A stretch of 64,000 nucleotides of DNA, from assembly GCA_022113835.1 (NCBI GenBank), contig JAILWY010000023.1:11530001-11594000 (forward strand), given 5' to 3'. The position numbers and the translations under genes are program-made. This stretch comes from Atopsyche davidsoni. Lineage: Eukaryota > Arthropoda > Insecta > Trichoptera > Hydrobiosidae. Numbering within the stretch: position 1 is the stretch's first letter; every line of letters begins with the position of its first letter. The notes below the pieces were generated by a model, which ran no database searches, was not told the DNA's origin, and was given only the letters and a program-made list of their open reading frames with translations. Positions 14,039 to 25,798 of the stretch are shown piece by piece.

Positions 14039-15645
14039 ATTTTGTCGTCCGTTAAATTGTAATACAAACGGCAACAATAATTTCTTACGAAATGAATTCC
14101 AACAAATTATTAAACTAATTTAAAATCGACTAAACTAATTTTAAAATTATAAAGTTCGTTTTAACTTTTGTCAGAAAACAAAGAGTAAACTAAACTTTTA
14201 TCTCTGACTATACCGATTAGCTCTTCGGTGGTGGGTAGTTGTCAATTGTTGACAATAGAAGTTTTTACGCTGCAGTTGGCAGCAGCTTTTTCTATCAAAT
14301 AATGGCTGCACTGTTCCGCAACACAGCTAACCCAGAGACAAGTCTTACATCTTTCTCTCTCTCTCTCTTTTTTCTCGCTCTCTTTGATTTAACCCAGAAA
14401 TGATCAATCTTTAGATCTCCAGATCTACAATTAAAAAAATCTTATGAATACCTAAACCACAGAATACGTATTCTAAACGTTGATGATGGCCGCAGAGCTT
14501 TATACCAGTTAGGTCTTACCTAAGTCAACCAAGAAACAAAAAAAAATGTAAACAATGTACAAATGTTTAAAATTTTGTTTGATAATTTTTTGCATTTCAT
14601 GAAAAAAAATTTACCAATTAAAAAAATCTAATTTATATTTTGGTCTATCATTTCAACGCAATCAATCAAATGTATGTTTTGGAGCAGAGATTGCTTTTTA
14701 TGCAATGAAAATACATAAGTTTAAATATTATTAATTTAATTTAAAAAATGTTAAAATATTTAAAAAATTAACATTTTTTTTATCGTGGTCATTTCAAATA
14801 TGAAATGGGTAATTTTGAAATAAACATTATTTTTTAACTTATAAAAATTTTACCAATCAGATTAAATGTTTAGATTAAATTCTTGATTTCTTAAAAGGTT
14901 TCATTTTTAGTAGCAGTAGTGTTTTATTCAACGGACAAGTTATTATAATTTAATATAACTTAAGAAATATTAATAAAAGCCCATAATTATTATTGTATTT
15001 ATTACTGCATAAAAACAACTTCTAAAAATATTTCTTGTACCAAAAAATAAATTAAGAAGTAACAGCAATCACTACTTCGGAGCAAATGTTTTTTTTAACA
15101 AGAGAAATCATCGACAACTTTTATGTGTATTGTAAATATAATATTTCGTGTTGGGAGGTATATCATAAATAATAAAAAAAAACATATTTTTTAATAAAAA
15201 ATTCGTAATAAAATTTTATGTGGCAAAGCGTTCATAACTAGTGAAATTTTATTTTAATGGGAAATTGCACATTTTCCTGCAGTGGCTCTTTCATGACAAA
15301 ACTAGCATGTAAATAAAAATAATAATATGCAAAAGTAAGATGGCGGTAGTGTAGTTTGTGTCATTTGTATAGGAATCATGCCCCATCGGTAATTTTATGA
15401 GTACAATTAGGTTAAGGTTTGTGTATTTTGATAAAATAATACTTCTTAAGTTGCTCAGATATTAATTTACACCCATTTATATGTTGACTACTATTTTTTT
15501 TTCAAATGCATTATAATTGACATTTTGCTTTCCAGGCTTTAAAACGTCTATTAGAGTAACCTTTTCTTACATTACACAAGAAACTAAAGGAGATGTGACG
15601 ATTCGTGGTTTCCTTTGCATTTCCAACCCATAGCCTCCGCTCAGA
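14039..15645. promoter_or_regulatory. Divergent region between RecQ4 and HELZ, with likely HELZ 5' UTR exon
   Basis: This region contains a CT-rich tract (about 14353-14385) and otherwise AT-rich sequence. Near the HELZ side the motif AAGATGGCGG (15337-15346) matches the YY1/Pho-type element common near transcription starts. A donor CG/GTAATT at 15389 and an acceptor TTTCCAG ending at 15535 suggest a non-coding 5' exon of about 15340-15388 spliced to 15536, ahead of the HELZ ATG. The splice pattern is an inference from consensus only. Confidence 0.45.
15337..15346 (+). promoter_or_regulatory. YY1/Pho-like AAGATGGCGG motif near presumed HELZ start site
   Basis: This is an exact match to the AAGATGGCGG core known for YY1/Pho binding around promoters. 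It lies about 300 bp before the HELZ ATG and just before the inferred 5' UTR splice donor. Function is not shown. Confidence 0.4.
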
Positions 15646-18600
15646 ATGTCTGAAAAAGAAAACCAAGCTCTAGAGTGTATGAGGCAGAAACAATGGATTC
15701 AAGCATCCCAGATATTCGATCAGATTCTAGGTCCCAATTTTAACTTCAAAGTTCCCCGTGATAAAGTGATTTCGTGGTTAATGAGTCGATCCGAATGCAG
15801 TTTAGAGCTAAATCGTCACGATACTGTTGCCGTAGATTGTCGAAAAATCATTAAAATATCCAACGAAACAGATGGTTCCAGCTATGGTGCTCGAGTTCGG
15901 AGACGTTTGGTCCATTCTCTGTTTAAAATGAAGCGGTATAATGAAGCCGAACAAGCGTGTCGCGAGTGGATGGTTTCAAGCTTTGGTCCTCACAACAACC
16001 CTGATATCACCAAGACATTAGAAAGACTAAGAACAGTATTACAAATGGCAAATGGTCAGAAAAACAATCAAAGAATATCTCAACAGAGATTGGACGAAGA
16101 GATGATAAGCTTAGATATAAAACTCGAAGCTTGGGCCCAAACATCAGATGCCGGCAGGAAAACATCACCAGTCGCCATTCCAAAACCTACTGCCGCCACT
16201 GCTGGTATCAATATTCCCGAAAACCTAACTACTCGGAAGAGGAATCCTTCAGACTCCAAAAAGTCACCTAGTGACACAGTGGCCAACGTGAATAATTTCC
16301 AAAAACAAATAGAACAGATCGGAAAACAAAGTGAGGGTACAGCTTGTTCTTATTGCGCCATGTCATTTAGTGATCGAGCAGCATTGCGAGCCCATTGTGC
16401 CACACATCAACATCAAACTGTCATCATGTCGGATGAAGGTTGGTCTTTTTTAATCAATAAAAATTGATTCTCTTCATTTTTAAGTTTTGTTTGTGACATG
16501 ATCACTAAGATAAAGCATAGAGAAAAACATTTAACAAATTAAACTGATTGCTTTTGTGAACCTTAACAATATTATCACCAACATTATATATAATAATTAT
16601 TATTATTCAAATGCCATTTTTAACAAAAGTAAAAAATATTTAACAATGTAAAAATCAAAAGTCATGCAATGTTTATGCTGTCTACGCCTGTTTATGCTTA
16701 CCTAGAAATTTTTTTATTTTTTATTTGTTATTTACTACAGGGCGTGATTGGAAGTGGAGGCCTCCGCCCCGTGGTTTTACATCTGACACATATGCCCTTT
16801 GTGAGAGCTGGGAAGCGAGTGGCGGCCTCGTGGGTACTGAAGGTTCTGCTTGTCGCTACGGAGCGCAGTGTGTGGAAGCCCATGGCTCCGAAGAGCTAGC
16901 TGAATGGAAGGAGAGGTGAGATTTAGTTGTATCAACTATTGTATTATATTAGAAATATCAATATTTACTTTTAGTTTTCTATATATTCTTTGATATATAT
17001 GAATGTGTACGCGTGTATATATATATATACATTTATATATACATATATGACTAGATAGATATATATATATATATCTATCTAGTCATATTTATTTAATTGG
17101 TAATTGTATATTCATAACACATTAGCACTGAATACTCTGGATAAATCATAATATTTTGTTTTTTGGTATCTAAGTTTGAACTGATAACACACTTGCTTAT
17201 AATTTTCAATTATATTCACTGCACGAATGTAATAATATGGAACAAATTGTCAACTTAGTTTCCAAAATATTAGACAAATACTATGGATGTCAACTAATTG
17301 ATAGCTGAGATCATTGATTCATTTTGCTCTCATATTATTTTGTTGTTTATGAATGTGACCTTTTTTTTAGATTTGAATACCGAAAGATGAAAATGCAAAG
17401 AGCTCGTGAGAAAGAGCTTTATGGAAAGAGTTACACAGGTGATATATTTTTGTTCTGTGGAAAAGGGCTGCTGTAATACGCACTACTTGTCATTATTTGT
17501 AAAAAACGAACAAAAAAATTATATCCATTCTATGTGAAGTTTACTTTTTAAAAATGCAGCAAAGTCCATAAAAATTAAAAAAGAATTCCAAATAAAATTT
17601 TAATAAACTTTGTATTCAAATTATTGATTTCAGAACAATTACTTGAAAAATGGCTACAAGCAACTTCACCAGAAAAAGTAATGCGAGAGAAACTGGATGG
17701 AGTAGAAGAAACATGTTCATCAGATTTAATTACAACGGTTTCCTCAAAAGTCAGCAGAAGGGAGTGGACTTTTGTTCTTAAAACTAAGCGTCTTTTAAAA
17801 GCAGTGGCTCTCTTACAAGACGCCCACAGAAATCATTTTGTTTTAAAACAAGTCTTTCCTGGAGAACCAAAGCCTAACAAGAAAGGTCGCGATAGTCACA
17901 AAGTTGTAGAAGCTCATCTGACTTCTGATCAAGAGTGGACTGCAGCCTATGTGGAAAAACCTGCTGAGCCTGTAGAACAAGGTCCTACATTAGAACATCG
18001 AATCAAAGTTGTTTTTATTACGGATATTTACGGCACATTCAGACAGTCGGTAGTTTTCGATTTGGGCACTGAATCTGTACTCGTTAAACACCTTTGTGTG
18101 GATGTTGTGCCTGTCACTGATGCTGATAAGATTAAGGAAATTCGTAAAGAAATGATCTTGTCATCAAGTGAAAGATGGGACAATTGTAATGCAGATGTTG
18201 TCGCTTTTAGCTCTCCAATATACCCTGGTCTTGCAACTCCTCATGGTTCGGAGACCTGTGAGAGAGACAGAGATCTACTCAATGCCTACCCCGCTCCACG
18301 CGCCAACAACTTATGTCTCACTCAACCCACTGTGACAGAGAGGCATCTCACTCCTAACAATTACAGAACACGAATGCATGAGCTACTGTCTGTTGAAGAA
18401 ATGGCGCGATACGAGCAAGTTGCTCGATACAATCTCACTTGTCGTTTGAGGGTTGCGCCAAGTTATCTTCTTGCACCATCTGGAATGGCCACATCCACAG
18501 CAAAATATGCCCATTCTGGTGAACTCTTCGCATTGCTTACCTTAGGAAAAGATGTTTCAGAAGATACTTCAGCAGGTCGCTTGATTCTTAACAATTGTAC

Positions 18601-21600
18601 AACAGTTCTTCTGGCTGCTTCTCCTTCGACTTCGAGCGGACGCCGTCGAGTTTATGAAGCTCTCATAGAAGATAAAGGGAAAAATATGATTTACTTAAGA
18701 TTATCAGCAATAACAGTACGTGAGCTGTCTATGCGAGCTGATACAGATTTTTCGGCCGATGTACAGTTTCAGCTTAATCGGCTGACTTACTGTGAATGGC
18801 ATTATGCAATCGATAAAATTTCTGATTATAAACTTATTTTTCCTGATACTGTCTTAGAGCCGAATATTCCTTGGACTCCGCATCGCCAATGGAATGAAAC
18901 CCTCGATTCTCGACTAAATTTGAAACAAAAAGAAGCAGTCATTGCAATAACATCTCCTGTTGGAACACCGATTCCTCCTATTCTTATTATCGGTCCCTTT
19001 GGTACGGGTAAAACTTATACATTGGCTCAGGTAAGAATGACTCAATAAAAGTGCCTATCAAATGCCATTTTTATGTTTCATTATTTAACTAATTAAAATG
19101 GATAATATAATTTCAGGCAATAAAACAACTTTTGACCCAACCGGATTCTAAAATTTTGATTTGTACACATTCAAACTCAGCTGCTGATTTATATATCAAA
19201 GACTACCTTCATCCATGGTTGGAGGCAGGGTTGACTGAAGCAAAACCTCTTCGAATCTATTATCACAAAAGATGGGTTACTACTGTTGACCAAGTTGTCC
19301 AAAAGGTATGTTTATTCCTAATCCCTTCTGAAGTTATTTAATGTCTATAATCAAAGTTAATCATCTATCAATCTGTCTTGTCCTAACAAATGTTAGAATT
19401 TTATTAAATTTCAATAATATTTTTTATCCACAGTATTGCTTGATTGAAATGAACGGTGGAGTGAGAAATTTTAGATTACCATGTCTCGAAGATATCCTTA
19501 AGCATAGAATTGTTGTTGTCACATTATCAATATCTATGTATTTGTCTACATTAGGATTACCTAAAGGTATGTTACATTTGATATAAAAATAATATTTAAT
19601 GTTACAGTAAGTTTTGTTAATTGTATTTAACAAACTCAATTTAACATCAACAGGCTATTTTACACACATTTTGTTGGATGAAGCTGCTCAAGCTATGGAA
19701 AGTGAAGCTTTGATGCCATTAGCTTTAGCAACACCTACTTCACGTATCGTTCTTGCTGGCGACCACATGCAACTGAGTCCGGAATTGTTTTCTCAATTTG
19801 CAAAAGAGAGAAATTTACACATTTCGCTTTTGGAGAGACTATATGAGCACTATCCAACAAATTTTCCATGCAAAATTCTCCTATGTGAAAATTACAGAGC
19901 CCACGAAGCGATTATTAACTTTACTTCTGAATTATTTTATGATCAAAAGCTAATAGCTAGTGGAAAACAGCCACAGCATGATAAATTTTATCCCTTGACA
20001 TTTTTCACTACTCGAGGAGAAGATGTCCAAGACCAGAATTCAACAGCATTCTATAACAACAGTGAAGTATATGAGGTGGTAGAGCGCATTTGTGAAATGC
20101 GTCGGCGATGGCCACCTGCATGGGGAAAGCTGGATGAGCAAAGCATCGGCATAATGACTCCTTATGCTGACCAAGTCTTCCGTATTCGATCAGAACTACG
20201 TAAACGTAGAATGGGAGGTATTTCAGTAGAAAGAGTTTTAAATGTTCAGGGAAAACAGTTTCGTGCTGTCTTTTTATCGACTGTACGCACAAGGAGGACT
20301 TGTCAAGCAGCATCTGAATTAGATTATGGTTTTCTTTCTAATCGAAAATTGTTGAACACTGCCATAACTCGTGCTCAGAGTCTTGTGGCAGTTGTGGGGG
20401 ATCCCGTAGCTCTGTGCTCAATAGGGAGGTGCCGTAAAGTTTGGGAGAGATTTATTCGTATTTGTAATGAAAATATGAGTCTTTTCGGAATTACTTGGAC
20501 CCTTTTGAGGTCTCAACTTGATGGAGTAGAATTAAAAAAGACTTACACACTAAATCCCTACGCTCCTGAATTTGTTCCCCGAGCATTACAGCCGGAAGCT
20601 TACATTAAACTTCAAACTGCAGGTATTATTTCCGTCCCTCCGATTGTCCAAACCAATATTGGACAACCTATTCCGATGCCTATCTCTCAAATCAATACAG
20701 CAAACATTAGACAACCGAATTCAGGTCAAATTCAACCAATACTTAATACTGCCAATGCGCCACTAATGCCCTATCCTCTTTATTATTTTCCGGGAGGAAC
20801 AAATCAACAACCTCCACACGCATCCAATGTTTTTCCCATGACGCGTGCACCCCCTTCTCAACCTCAGGCACCGATACCTAATGTTCCAATGTCTTACCCC
20901 CACCAAGCGAATCCACCAATAAATCCATGGACAGTTAACTCGTTTCCTCTTTCATCTCCTAATGGTCGTAGCACCCCTACGTGGCCTCTTAAGCAGGCTC
21001 AAAAAAAATCATCAGATATCAGTCCTGTCATGAATACAGCACATCGTGGCTTGCACCCTAGCATGGTTTCCTCTCGATCCTCAACCGTACCCACTCATCT
21101 TTTAGCCCCTCAAGCATTACAAAACAAATCCCAGGGATTCCTTCCTTTACCTCCGTCTCAGCAGAGACTCAGTCCTGATACTTCTCCAATTCCCGCAGGA
21201 TTCACATCAGAGAATTATGTTAGCAATGAAGTCAACACATCGGCATTTTTGCGAAATGCTCCAATTAACATGCCTCCCGAAAGGCTTCCGTACCCTCCGT
21301 CGGCGGCCAAGTACCAAGAACCAAGTCGATCTGTGGTACCCCAAGAAAAAGAGCAGATACAGTTCTTGCCCCACGTTCATTTCCCAGAAAGAGGACCCTC
21401 TCTAAACCAAGGAATACGCGAGGTACAACCTGTGCTCCCTCCACATGTCAGTCTTCAAGACATCTGCAATGAAAGTCAAGAGTCTCAGCTGCAATGGTAC
21501 CGTCACGTGCTGGATACGCAAGGAATGGAGAGTGCCACGAGGTTCATGGAGATGGTTCTGCAGAGAACCTTGTTACCACCGCAGCCGCTTCCAAAACCTA

Positions 21601-22469
21601 TACCACCTCCATTAGAATCATTTTTGCACACTAATGAATATTCTAGAAATGTTGAAGACATATTTTCAGAAAAAAATATGCATCATAGTCAACATTTTAT
21701 AAATTATAATATGCCAAATGGTCACGGCCACTCATCCCAATCTAATGAAGCTGAAAGATCCTGGCCCTTGACAGAGAACAAACCGAATATAATAAGCCAA
21801 TTTATAAATAGTAAACCTTTTACAAGAGAATTTGAAGCTGCAATGATGTTTGGTAACAATGGAGCAGTCTATAATCAAAATGCGAATCTCCGTGAAGAAA
21901 AAGTTTTGCACCAAAGGAATTATTCTCATCAAGATCCGGTTTTAGAATTACCTTGGCAGACCAGTAAACCTGCAGCACAATCAATTCCTCTTTATAGAAG
22001 ACAAGCCGGACAACCTAGTGCCGTATCTAATGAAGGACCCATCGCACAAGGACTCTTGGATACCCTAGATAAGCAAAATACGAGCACCGGTGCTTTCGCT
22101 GGGTATGCCAGAGCATTCAGCTTACAGCAGACTGAACCATCGCACAGTGGTCAACACAATTCTGTTCCCATGAATGAGCGAGCATTGATGAATGGAAACG
22201 TCGGTTTCAATGCTGCCATGATTGAATGTCGCATTCCCTTGAGTACCCTAACACCTCAGCAACGCTTGCAACAGCAAATAAATGCTGAATTCTCCCGACC
22301 CCTGAATGGGACTTCAATGGATCCTCTTGACGGGGACAGCACGACCTATGCTAGTGTTCTGAGGCAAACCACACCCAAACCTGATGATGACAAAGGGGAT
22401 CCTTTTGCTGTTCTTCGAGATTTTGGGCACAAACCGCAGCCGCATGGCTTATATCATTATTTTGACTAA
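15646..22469 (+). CDS. Helz: HELZ, UPF1-like SF1 RNA helicase with CCCH zinc finger
   Basis: HELZ is a cytoplasmic SF1 helicase linked to mRNA decay and translational control through poly(A)-binding protein and CCR4-NOT. Exons are 15646-16438, 16741-16915, 17371-17438, 17634-19030, 19117-19305, 19434-19566 and 19654-22469. Every join keeps frame, giving 1856 aa (human about 1940). Visible: N-terminal TPR-like helices (~1-130); a C2H2-like [18 protein letters not shown]; a CCCH finger in exon 2 ([11 protein letters not shown]); motif I GPFGTGKT (799-806, K805) at the exon 4 end; motif II DEAAQ (927-931); motif [12 protein letters not shown]; motifs V-VI ([30 protein letters not shown]). A PAM2-like motif [10 protein letters not shown] (~1218-1227) is followed by a long Pro/Gln/Asn-rich disordered tail ending ..[15 protein letters not shown] signals are at 22528 and 23033. 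Confidence 0.95.
17045..17088. repeat. 44-bp perfect palindrome in HELZ intron 2
   Basis: Positions 17045-17088 read identically on both strands, with arms ATATGACTAGATAGATATAT meeting in an AT tract. It lies inside a longer TA-rich stretch (about 17018-17090). Confidence 0.85.
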
Positions 22470-22527
22470 AATTAAATCTTTTAAGGGTTAATGGACTGTT
22501 TTTATTTTCTATTTTATGTATATCTCG

Positions 22528-22533
22528 AATAAA
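22528..22533 (+). other. Candidate HELZ polyadenylation signal
   Basis: AATAAA lies 59 bases after the HELZ stop codon. A second AATAAA occurs at 23033-23038. Which is used cannot be told from sequence. Confidence 0.4.
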
Positions 22534-23415
22534 GTGAATCATTCACTGGTGATGAATTGTAATCGTGCAATTGCTGTTGATTGATAAATCGCTAATTTTA
22601 CTAGAATTTGACTGTTGCGAAAAGTATACCGCTGTGGTAATTCTGTGAATCAATTGTTTTGTAAATCATGATGCAGTAAATACAAAAGGCGAATTTTGCA
22701 AATGAAAATATTAGAAAAATCGACAAAAATCATTGATTATAGTTAACTTGTAGTAATTAAAAAAACTTAAAAAAAAATGTAAAACAAAAAATCCAAAAAC
22801 TATCTTCTTAGTTTAGTTTAATATTTGTACTGTCCGATAGATTATTTTCACTGCCTCCGATCAACCAATTATGAAATTTATTTTAACTTTCCGGCATAAA
22901 TTTGAAACAGATTGTTTCTTCATTTGTTCTGGTATAACTTTGCATGAGTTTTGGATGCAATCGAGGTCATGTGCAAACATAATTATCGATTGACTTGGTT
23001 GGTCGACAGTGATGTAAATGTAAAATTATTTTAATAAACAAATTTACTATTGCGAAAAATTGCTTTATTTTTTTTTAAATTTTTCCTAGGTTTTGTAATT
23101 TTGAAATACATATTCATGCAACTAGTAATAGTAAGTCTACTCACCCATACAAACGCATGTACATTAGGGTGTCCCTTATATGACAAATTTTTTTTTTTTT
23201 TCAAATTTCGAAATGCATACCCTCTACATTTTTTGCTAATGCTATAAGATACTTAAATATAAAATTTCATCTTTCTAGCATAATTGCAACCAGTGCCGAC
23301 CGAGCTTCAAAGTTTAGTTAAAATCGTGTTTTGTCCTGATATTTCGGTCAGGTATAAAATCATTATAAATGCAATAAATTAAGTGAATAAAAGTAAAAAT
23401 TCAATTAGATGAACA

Positions 23416-24000
23416 TTAATCTTTAATCAAAAAAATAAAGTAATAACAATCAGTCAGGGTAACTTTTTTTAGAGTTGTTTTTTTACAGTCCGGATACAAT
23501 TTTCTATGTTCCTGGACACAGCGCAGCAAGAACTGTTTTTGTTCTTCTTCAGCCGTGATAAGTCCGTTAAAATCTTGCATCATTTTAACAGCCCTTTCAG
23601 CAGTATCATTCACAACTCTCAAATAACTTATTTTTCTTTTAGCTTCCAGAAAAGCAACATTATTATTCCAAGAAGATACATCTTCCTTTAGAAAACTGTC
23701 GTCGATCTGCAGTCGTGATAAAAATTGTTTGCTCTTTTCCGATACGAAATCAACCAGTGTTTTTTGCCTGGAAAAAAAAGAAAAATAAGATAAATAACAA
23801 AAAAAATCTACAACAATTTAAATATATCACAAAAAGTCAATTTAACTTACCAAACAACCTTTGAGGCAGTTCTTCCTTTGACGGGTCATAGCATTTGCTA
23901 AAATCTGAGGTTTTGTCCCGGTTGAAGTTGGCAATCATTTTCTTCTTAGTATGGTTATCAACTTCATCATCAAACAGTGATAGAATAACTGTCTCTTCAC
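23416..24000 (-). pseudogene. Relic of a transposon-like or unknown multi-copy ORF (C-terminal part)
   Basis: Two strongly protein-like segments occur on the minus strand. The upstream one (24000 to about 23850) reads VILSLFDDEVDNHTKKKMIA, then KTSDFSKCYDPSKEELPQR. The downstream one (23768-23416) reads QKTLVDFVSEKSKQFLSRLQ and later VVNDTAERAVKMMQDFNGL, EEEQKQFLLRCVQEHRKLYP and a stop. They are separated by a 99-bp stretch with a GTAAGT donor and a TTTCCAG acceptor. Joining at that strong donor puts the two segments out of frame; only a weaker donor (AG/GTTGTT, 23852) keeps it. The DTAER...EEQKQ...HRK pattern recalls a family repeated in many arthropod genomes, which I take to be transposon-derived. 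No start codon region or upstream exons were found. Likely a broken copy. Confidence 0.5.
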
Positions 24001-24242
24001 ATAAATACTACAAGTGAAGTACCGGCGCGGCGCAACGCAAACAAACAAAGGTATTCAAGTTTTGTCTCGTCAAAATCAAATCTATAAAAGGCAGGGATTG
24101 CTCTTCTGATGCCTTATTGCTTTTGTATGCTTGGTCAGTGATCAATACTCGTGCATGGTAAAATAAAGTGGTCATTAAAATGTTAATGTATTTGTTAGCG
24201 ACCAGATAAGAAGTTTAACTCTTTTAGAAATAGATATAATAG

Positions 24243-24347
24243 AACACATTGTATGCGAGCGTTTTTTGCAACATTTCGCGATGCGACCCGCGCTCTAGTA
24301 CTAGTCGACCAAAGACGACTTAACAGGCGACCCACATACAATGTGTT
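24243..24347. repeat. 105-bp element with 13-bp perfect terminal inverted repeats
   Basis: The left arm AACACATTGTATG (24243-24255) is matched by CATACAATGTGTT (24335-24347). The interior is GC-richer than its surroundings and contains CTAGTACTAG. No clear target-site duplication. It could be a tiny MITE or a structured remnant. Confidence 0.5.
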
Positions 24348-25011
24348 AAAATTTGATTTGATATAAAGAGTATTGAAAAAACTATAAATTATATTTATCT
24401 ATTTTTTATTATTTAATTAACATCCATTTTCAGGGTAAAATAAAATCTTGAAGATGTTGAAAAATTGGATAAAATGACGACTTTCAAAACCAAAGTTTAT
24501 AAAAGATTTTTTTTTTTTTAATTTTCAAACTAATCCCAACAGGAGGGCTTATAATTAATCTTTTAATTTCAATTGAAAAAAAGAGTCATAAATGTTTAGG
24601 ATTCTTGGAACAGGAACATCGCGAAACTCCAATCCCGAAACTTCAATCGGAAAAACACATATTTATCATATTAAAAGTAAATTATAAGAAATAAAAAAAG
24701 TTAGTAGAAGAAAAGATGTATCTAACTTTCTGCATTTAAATTTTTTTGATTGGTGCAGTCGATTTTTCACAAAAGGTACAAGCAAATGGTCAAAAAACTC
24801 GAATTTGCTATCACCGCTCTTAATCAATTTTCAATATTTTAAAAAAATGTACTTAATCATTATCAATAAAAAATAAAATAAAATAAAGTAAAATAATATA
24901 TATATAATGCTCTCAGTAAACAATAATAAATAAAAACAAATATAAACATTTATTCATAAAAAATAGAGCGAGAGACGGAGAACTAATTTTTAATTTGTGA
25001 TTATTAATAAA

Positions 25012-25313
25012 CTAGAAATGTAGCCCGTCATAAAATGACGTATTCGATGAACGATGCAATAGTGTTTGAACATATGTTTGGCTGACAATTAGATGAATAT
25101 TTTATTTCATTTTGTACACATATATTTGGAATAACCGGATATTAATTTCTAAAGCAAAGCCATTCTAGGAAATATCACATTTCGTGTCACAAACAACTAA
25201 TCACTTTCACTGCACTGTTATTTATTAGATGCAGTCTTTATCACGTTCAATTGTGCTATTCTTTTTTAATTACGTTTGCTGTGCTTAGACGGTGTTATTT
25301 TTTTAGGAGGCAT
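25012..25313 (-). mobile_element. Helitron-like relic, 3' terminus and start of ORF
   Basis: Read on the minus strand, the element ends in a 6-bp-stem hairpin (CGTCATTTTATGACG, 25040-25026) followed 10 bases later by CTAG and then a T outside, the classic Helitron 3' end. Upstream on the same strand an ATG at 25313 opens MPPKKITPSKHSKRN, a stop, then KRIAQLNVIKTASNK, a stop and QCSESD. This decayed version resembles the basic/charged N terminus of Helitron replicases. The 5' end was not located. Hairpin, CTAG and ORF start are seen; family naming is from known Helitron structure. Confidence 0.65.
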
Positions 25314-25648
25314 TTTAAGTTATTAATGATGTGATTAATAATTTCTAACGCAACTAAAAAATAAAGTTGGTACTTGTGTCAAGCTGACATAAACTGGAAA
25401 TTTATTATAAGCATCATATTTTGTTTTTTTGTAAAAATTCTAAATTTGAAGTTCTCGCTGTGAACAACAGAATCATATAATTCGTACATAAATCATATTT
25501 GATAGTTTTATTTAATTAGTTTATGAATGAAAATATTATCCTATTGTCTTGAAATTCGGCACATAGCTGCAGAAAAACTTACTAAACTTACATGCAAAAA
25601 ATCAGCATTGTATCTTTTAAGATATTTTATAGAGAAGCAAAAAATTAA

Positions 25649-25667
25649 ACACACACACACACACACA
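25649..25667. repeat. (AC)n microsatellite
   Basis: About nine AC units, uninterrupted, in the spacer between HELZ and MOSMO. Confidence 0.9.
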
Positions 25668-25739
25668 ATGGCTATTATTATAGTAGATAATATACAGAAA
25701 TAAAATTGGTATAATTATAACTATTATGTCAAAAGGGGC

Positions 25740-25798
25740 GTTTTGAATTTTTTTTCTTGTCAAGGGGGCGGTGGTCAATAAAAGGTTGAGAACCTCTG
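25740..25798. mobile_element. hAT-type terminal fragment
   Basis: The sequence runs through GGGGGCGGTGGTCAATAAAA into GGTTGAGAACCTCTG, ending at 25798. This is the form of a hAT-family right terminus of the CAGNGGTTCTCAACC class. No matching left end was found upstream, so it is truncated. Confidence 0.55.

Noticed and set aside
19341..19639. Short ORFs across HELZ introns 5-6
   Set aside because: They run through introns; the spliced HELZ frame explains the coding part.
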